Assembly: GCF_017916455.1 (NCBI RefSeq)
Contig: NZ_JAFMSY010000001.1
Coordinates: 2,029,977-2,093,976 of the forward strand
Source of the DNA: Nocardioides xinjiangensis
GTDB lineage: Bacteria; Actinomycetota; Actinomycetes; Propionibacteriales; Nocardioidaceae
Direction of reading: 5' to 3'
DNA length: 64,000 nucleotides
Shown here: piece after piece, positions 62,672 to 64,000 of the stretch
Layout of the letters: each line of letters starts with the position of its first letter
Numbering within the stretch: position 1 is the first letter of the stretch
Made by a program: the position numbers and the translations under genes
Notes under the pieces: generated by a model
What the model was told of the DNA's origin: nothing
Databases searched by the model: none
Seen by the model: only the letters and a program-made list of their open reading frames with translations

Positions 62672-63685
62672 ATGCCCGTCCTCCTGGTCACCCGGTCCCC
62701 GTCCGTCCACGAAGCAGTCGTCCCCCTCTGTGCGGCGGCGGGCGTCGGGGCCGAGGTGTGCGGCGACGCCGCGCTCGCCCTGGCGTCGTGGCGCGACGCC
62801 GAGCTGGTGCTGGTGGGCGCCGACCTCGGCGATGCCGTCGCTGCGCTGTCACCGCCTCGCCGCAGCGACGTCCACGTCGTCGGCTGCTCGCCGGGCCCGA
62901 GCGCCTTCCGGTACGCCGTCGAGCTGGGTGCGGCGTCGGTGGTCGACCTGCCGGGGGCGTCCGGCTGGCTCTCCGACGCCCTCGCCGACGTCGGCGAGCG
63001 CGCCTCGCCGGGGCGTCTCGTCGGCGTCGTGGGCGGCACCGGCGGCGCCGGTGCCACCACGCTGGCCTGCGCGCTCGCGCAGTGGCACGCGACCCGCGCT
63101 CCCACGCTGCTGGTCGACACCGACCCGCTCGGCCCCGGGCTCGACCGGCTGCTCGCGATGGAGGACGTCGCCGGTGTCCGGTGGGAGGCGTTGGCCGAGA
63201 CCGATGGGCGGCTCGGGGCGCGGGCGTTGCGCGAGGGCGTGCCGCGGGCGGGCCGGCTGGGGCTGCTCACGTGGGCGCAGCTGCGGCGGCGGCTCGACGT
63301 GCCGACCGTGCGCCGGGTCCTGCCGGCGGCGGTGCGCGGCCACGACCTGGTCGTGCTCGACCTCGCCCGGCAGGGCGGTGCGGCCCTCGCCGAGCTGGCC
63401 GACCGGTGCGACGACCTGCTGGTCGTGGCGCCCGCGTCGGTGCCGGGGCTGGCGGCGACCGCGCGCCTGGTCGCCGACGTCGGCCGCGACGGCCGCACCG
63501 GCCTCGTGCTCCGCCCCGGCTCCCTGGGCGACGCCGACGCCGAGCGCGTCACCGGGCTGCCCGTGGTCGCCGTCGTCGGCGATCAGCGCGGTGTCGCATC
63601 GTCGCTCGACCGGGGCCTCGGCCCGCTCTCCGCCCGCGGTCCCCTCGCGCGTGCGGCTCGCGCCCTCCTCCCGGACGCGGCATGA
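62672..63685 (+). CDS. ssd: septum site-determining protein Ssd / CpaE-like MinD-fold protein
   Basis: A 337-residue MinD/CpaE-like protein. After a receiver-like N-terminal part, the expected deviant Walker A region reads VVGGTGGAGATTLACALA: the lysines of KGGxGKT are missing (G-G-T-G-G-A-G-A-T-T). The switch region is VVLDLARQGG. Loss of the P-loop lysines is common in Ssd proteins. It overlaps the TadA gene by four bases. Ssd takes part in septum placement in mycobacteria; beside tad genes it may position the pilus. Confidence 0.9.
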   Translation: MPVLLVTRSPSVHEAVVPLCAAAGVGAEVCGDAALALASWRDAELVLVGADLGDAVAALSPPRRSDVHVVGCSPGPSAFRYAVELGAASVVDLPGASGWLSDALADVGERASPGRLVGVVGGTGGAGATTLACALAQWHATRAPTLLVDTDPLGPGLDRLLAMEDVAGVRWEALAETDGRLGARALREGVPRAGRLGLLTWAQLRRRLDVPTVRRVLPAAVRGHDLVVLDLARQGGAALAELADRCDDLLVVAPASVPGLAATARLVADVGRDGRTGLVLRPGSLGDADAERVTGLPVVAVVGDQRGVASSLDRGLGPLSARGPLARAARALLPDAA

Positions 63686-64000
63686 GCACGCCTGCAGGGC
63701 CGCCCGTGCCCACCGCGGTCCTCGACGACGTACGACGGCGGCTCGCCGGTGCGACCGGCGAGCTCACGCCGCACCGGGTGGCGGAGGCCCTGCGGGCGTC
63801 GGGCTCGCCGGTCGGGGACGCCACCGTGCTCGCGGTCCACGACCTGCTGCGGCGTGACGTGCTGGGCGCAGGGCCGCTGGAGGACCTGTTGCGCCTCCCC
63901 GGCGTCACCGACGTGCTGGTCAACGCGCCCGGCGAGGTCTGGATCGACCGGGGATCCGGTCTCGAACGGACGGCGGTGTCGTTCCCGGACGACGCCTCCG
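63682..64000 (+). CDS. TadA/CpaF-family secretion ATPase, cut by window edge
   Basis: The N-terminal 106 residues of a TadA/CpaF-type type II/IV secretion ATPase. It contains VLAVHDLLRRDVLGAGPLEDLL and ITDVLVNAPGEVWIDRG-type blocks (here VTDVLVNAP). The ATG overlaps the Ssd stop. Walker motifs lie beyond the window. It would power a tight-adherence-type pilus. Confidence 0.88.
   Translation, partial: MSTPAGPPVPTAVLDDVRRRLAGATGELTPHRVAEALRASGSPVGDATVLAVHDLLRRDVLGAGPLEDLLRLPGVTDVLVNAPGEVWIDRGSGLERTAVSFPDDAS

Overview
This window is very GC-rich, dense in GTG starts and four-base ATGA/GTGA gene overlaps. It carries actinobacterial marker families: WhiB, MarP protease, GlxR-type Crp, the DUF485/ActP pair and the Ssd/TadA pilus genes. 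Gene content and protein style suggest a Nocardioides-like member of the Propionibacteriales. That is an inference from family resemblance, not from a 16S gene. I see no rRNA, tRNA, CRISPR array, insertion sequence or phage module.

Layout. (1) 0-6.2 kb: metallophosphoesterase (cut by the left edge), GatB/YqeY protein, a PonA2-like penicillin-binding protein with a PASTA domain, a WhiB4/WblA regulator and two ArsA/GET3-like ATPases. (2) 6.4-31.2 kb: an accessory block. It holds a 2313-residue secreted multidomain protein (ThuA, glucose/sorbosone dehydrogenase-like propeller, PKD, carbohydrate-binding-like and repeat modules), a 3-oxoacid CoA-transferase pair, a small protein with a striking two-fold His/Cys repeat, and a sulfatase. 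A sulfonate island follows (flavin monooxygenase, lipoprotein, permease, ATPase, second monooxygenase, aldo/keto reductase), then an MFS exporter, a luciferase-like protein and a NarL-type two-component system with a divergent membrane protein. (3) 31.3-44.7 kb: a conserved actinobacterial housekeeping run. It comprises DUF4177, RidA, NUDIX, metallo-beta-lactamase fold, a DinB-like protein, Crp, Nth, a TlpA-like lipoprotein, CoA pyrophosphatase, MarP, a holin-like membrane protein, NhaA, acetyl-CoA synthetase, ActP and DUF485. From memory, regions 1 and 3 are contiguous in Mycobacterium tuberculosis (about Rv3667 to Rv3683) in the same relative order and orientation, so region 2 looks like an insertion into a conserved locus. 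(4) 45-54.4 kb: mixed accessory genes, including a phosphodiesterase/DNase I-like fusion, PAP2, a MarR/methyltransferase divergent pair with a perfect operator palindrome, a secreted hydrolase and phospholipase D. (5) 54.5-58.2 kb: a second sodium/solute symporter with its small partner and a LytS/LytTR pair. (6) 58.3-64 kb: an RTX-like secreted protein, a methyltransferase, a degenerate Fic-fold protein, a HAD phosphatase, Ssd, and the start of a TadA ATPase running off the right edge.

How the genes work together. Acetate and other monocarboxylates are probably taken up by the two symporters and activated by Acs. Sulfur is scavenged by the sulfatase and the sulfonate island. Redox and cAMP status are read by WhiB4/WblA and Crp. 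Cell-envelope integrity is served by PonA2 and MarP. The most unusual non-coding structure is a 73-bp tandem array of 40-nt hairpins at 40327-40586 that runs into the 3' end of nhaA. Other long intergenic palindromes occur at 34.2, 44.9 and 47.1 kb.
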